21,284 bases of DNA from an uncultured Clostridia bacterium (GTDB lineage: Bacteria > Bacillota > Clostridia > Oscillospirales > Acutalibacteraceae). Each line of letters begins with the position of its first letter. Position 1 is the stretch's first letter. The notes beneath the pieces were generated by a model. The model searched no databases, was not told the origin of the DNA, and saw nothing but the letters and a program-made list of their open reading frames with translations. Location of the stretch: the NCBI GenBank assembly GCA_947567585.1, contig CANONE010000017.1, positions 1 through 21,284 of the forward strand. The letters are read 5' to 3'. The position numbers and the translations under genes are program-made. Shown here piece by piece: positions 21,211 to 21,284 of this stretch.

Positions 21211-21284
21211 GGGGAGAAATCCGGGGAAACGGCAAATCAATATAGGATTCCCTCCTATTACCCCTCCTGCTCAATCTGCATTGT

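Overview
The window reads as chromosomal DNA from a GC-rich Clostridia-type Firmicute, most likely Oscillospirales. The grounds are: strong purine-rich Shine-Dalgarno (SD) sites on most genes, Gram-positive consensus sigma-A promoters, a Bacillus-type LexA box (GAAC-N4-GTTC), a single-chain clostridial-type PurL, and a standalone ACT protein of the aspartokinase-regulatory type. No rRNA, tRNA, CRISPR array, transposase or phage gene was seen. The genus cannot be fixed from sequence reading alone.

Layout, left to right. (1) 81-2899 (+): four genes with overlapping stop/start codons, metA (predicted homoserine O-acetyltransferase), a short QueG-like two-[4Fe-4S] protein, a HAD phosphatase and a RimJ/RimL-type acetyltransferase. 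(2) 3091-6837 (+): purL, followed by a terminator. (3) 7175-8530 (+): a small GNAT enzyme and a membrane-anchored VanY-like protein that has lost its zinc ligands, then a terminator. (4) 8683-12056 (+): a DNA-damage block. dinB has a near-perfect promoter with a LexA box between -35 and -10, and is followed by a radical-SAM DNA-repair-type protein and its DUF4130 partner. (5) 12193-14183 (-): an ECF sigma factor overlapping by 4 bases a membrane-anchored serpin. (6) 14343-19937 (-): a lysine/diaminopimelate block in the order asd, dapA, a SAM methyltransferase, a radical-SAM/SPASM-like protein, dapB, and an ACT-domain protein. (7) 20102-21148 (+): queA, divergent from asd with overlapping -35 boxes, ending in a terminator.

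Three things stand out. First, a roughly 60-75 nt intergenic repeat is present four times (9910-9983, 14830-14901, 16811-16867, 18589-18664). Every copy lies inside an operon-like gap, every copy points with transcription, and the copies keep their hairpins through paired base changes, which suggests an RNA element. Second, the sigma factor/serpin pair looks like a membrane signalling module in which a serpin could act as extracellular protease sensor, with a predicted Met-Ser reactive bond. Third, the dinB/radical-SAM/DUF4130 block looks like an SOS-inducible repair cassette, and both DinB and the radical-SAM protein carry sliding-clamp-type QxSLF motifs.

All functional calls are by reading motifs and remembered family patterns; no database search was run.
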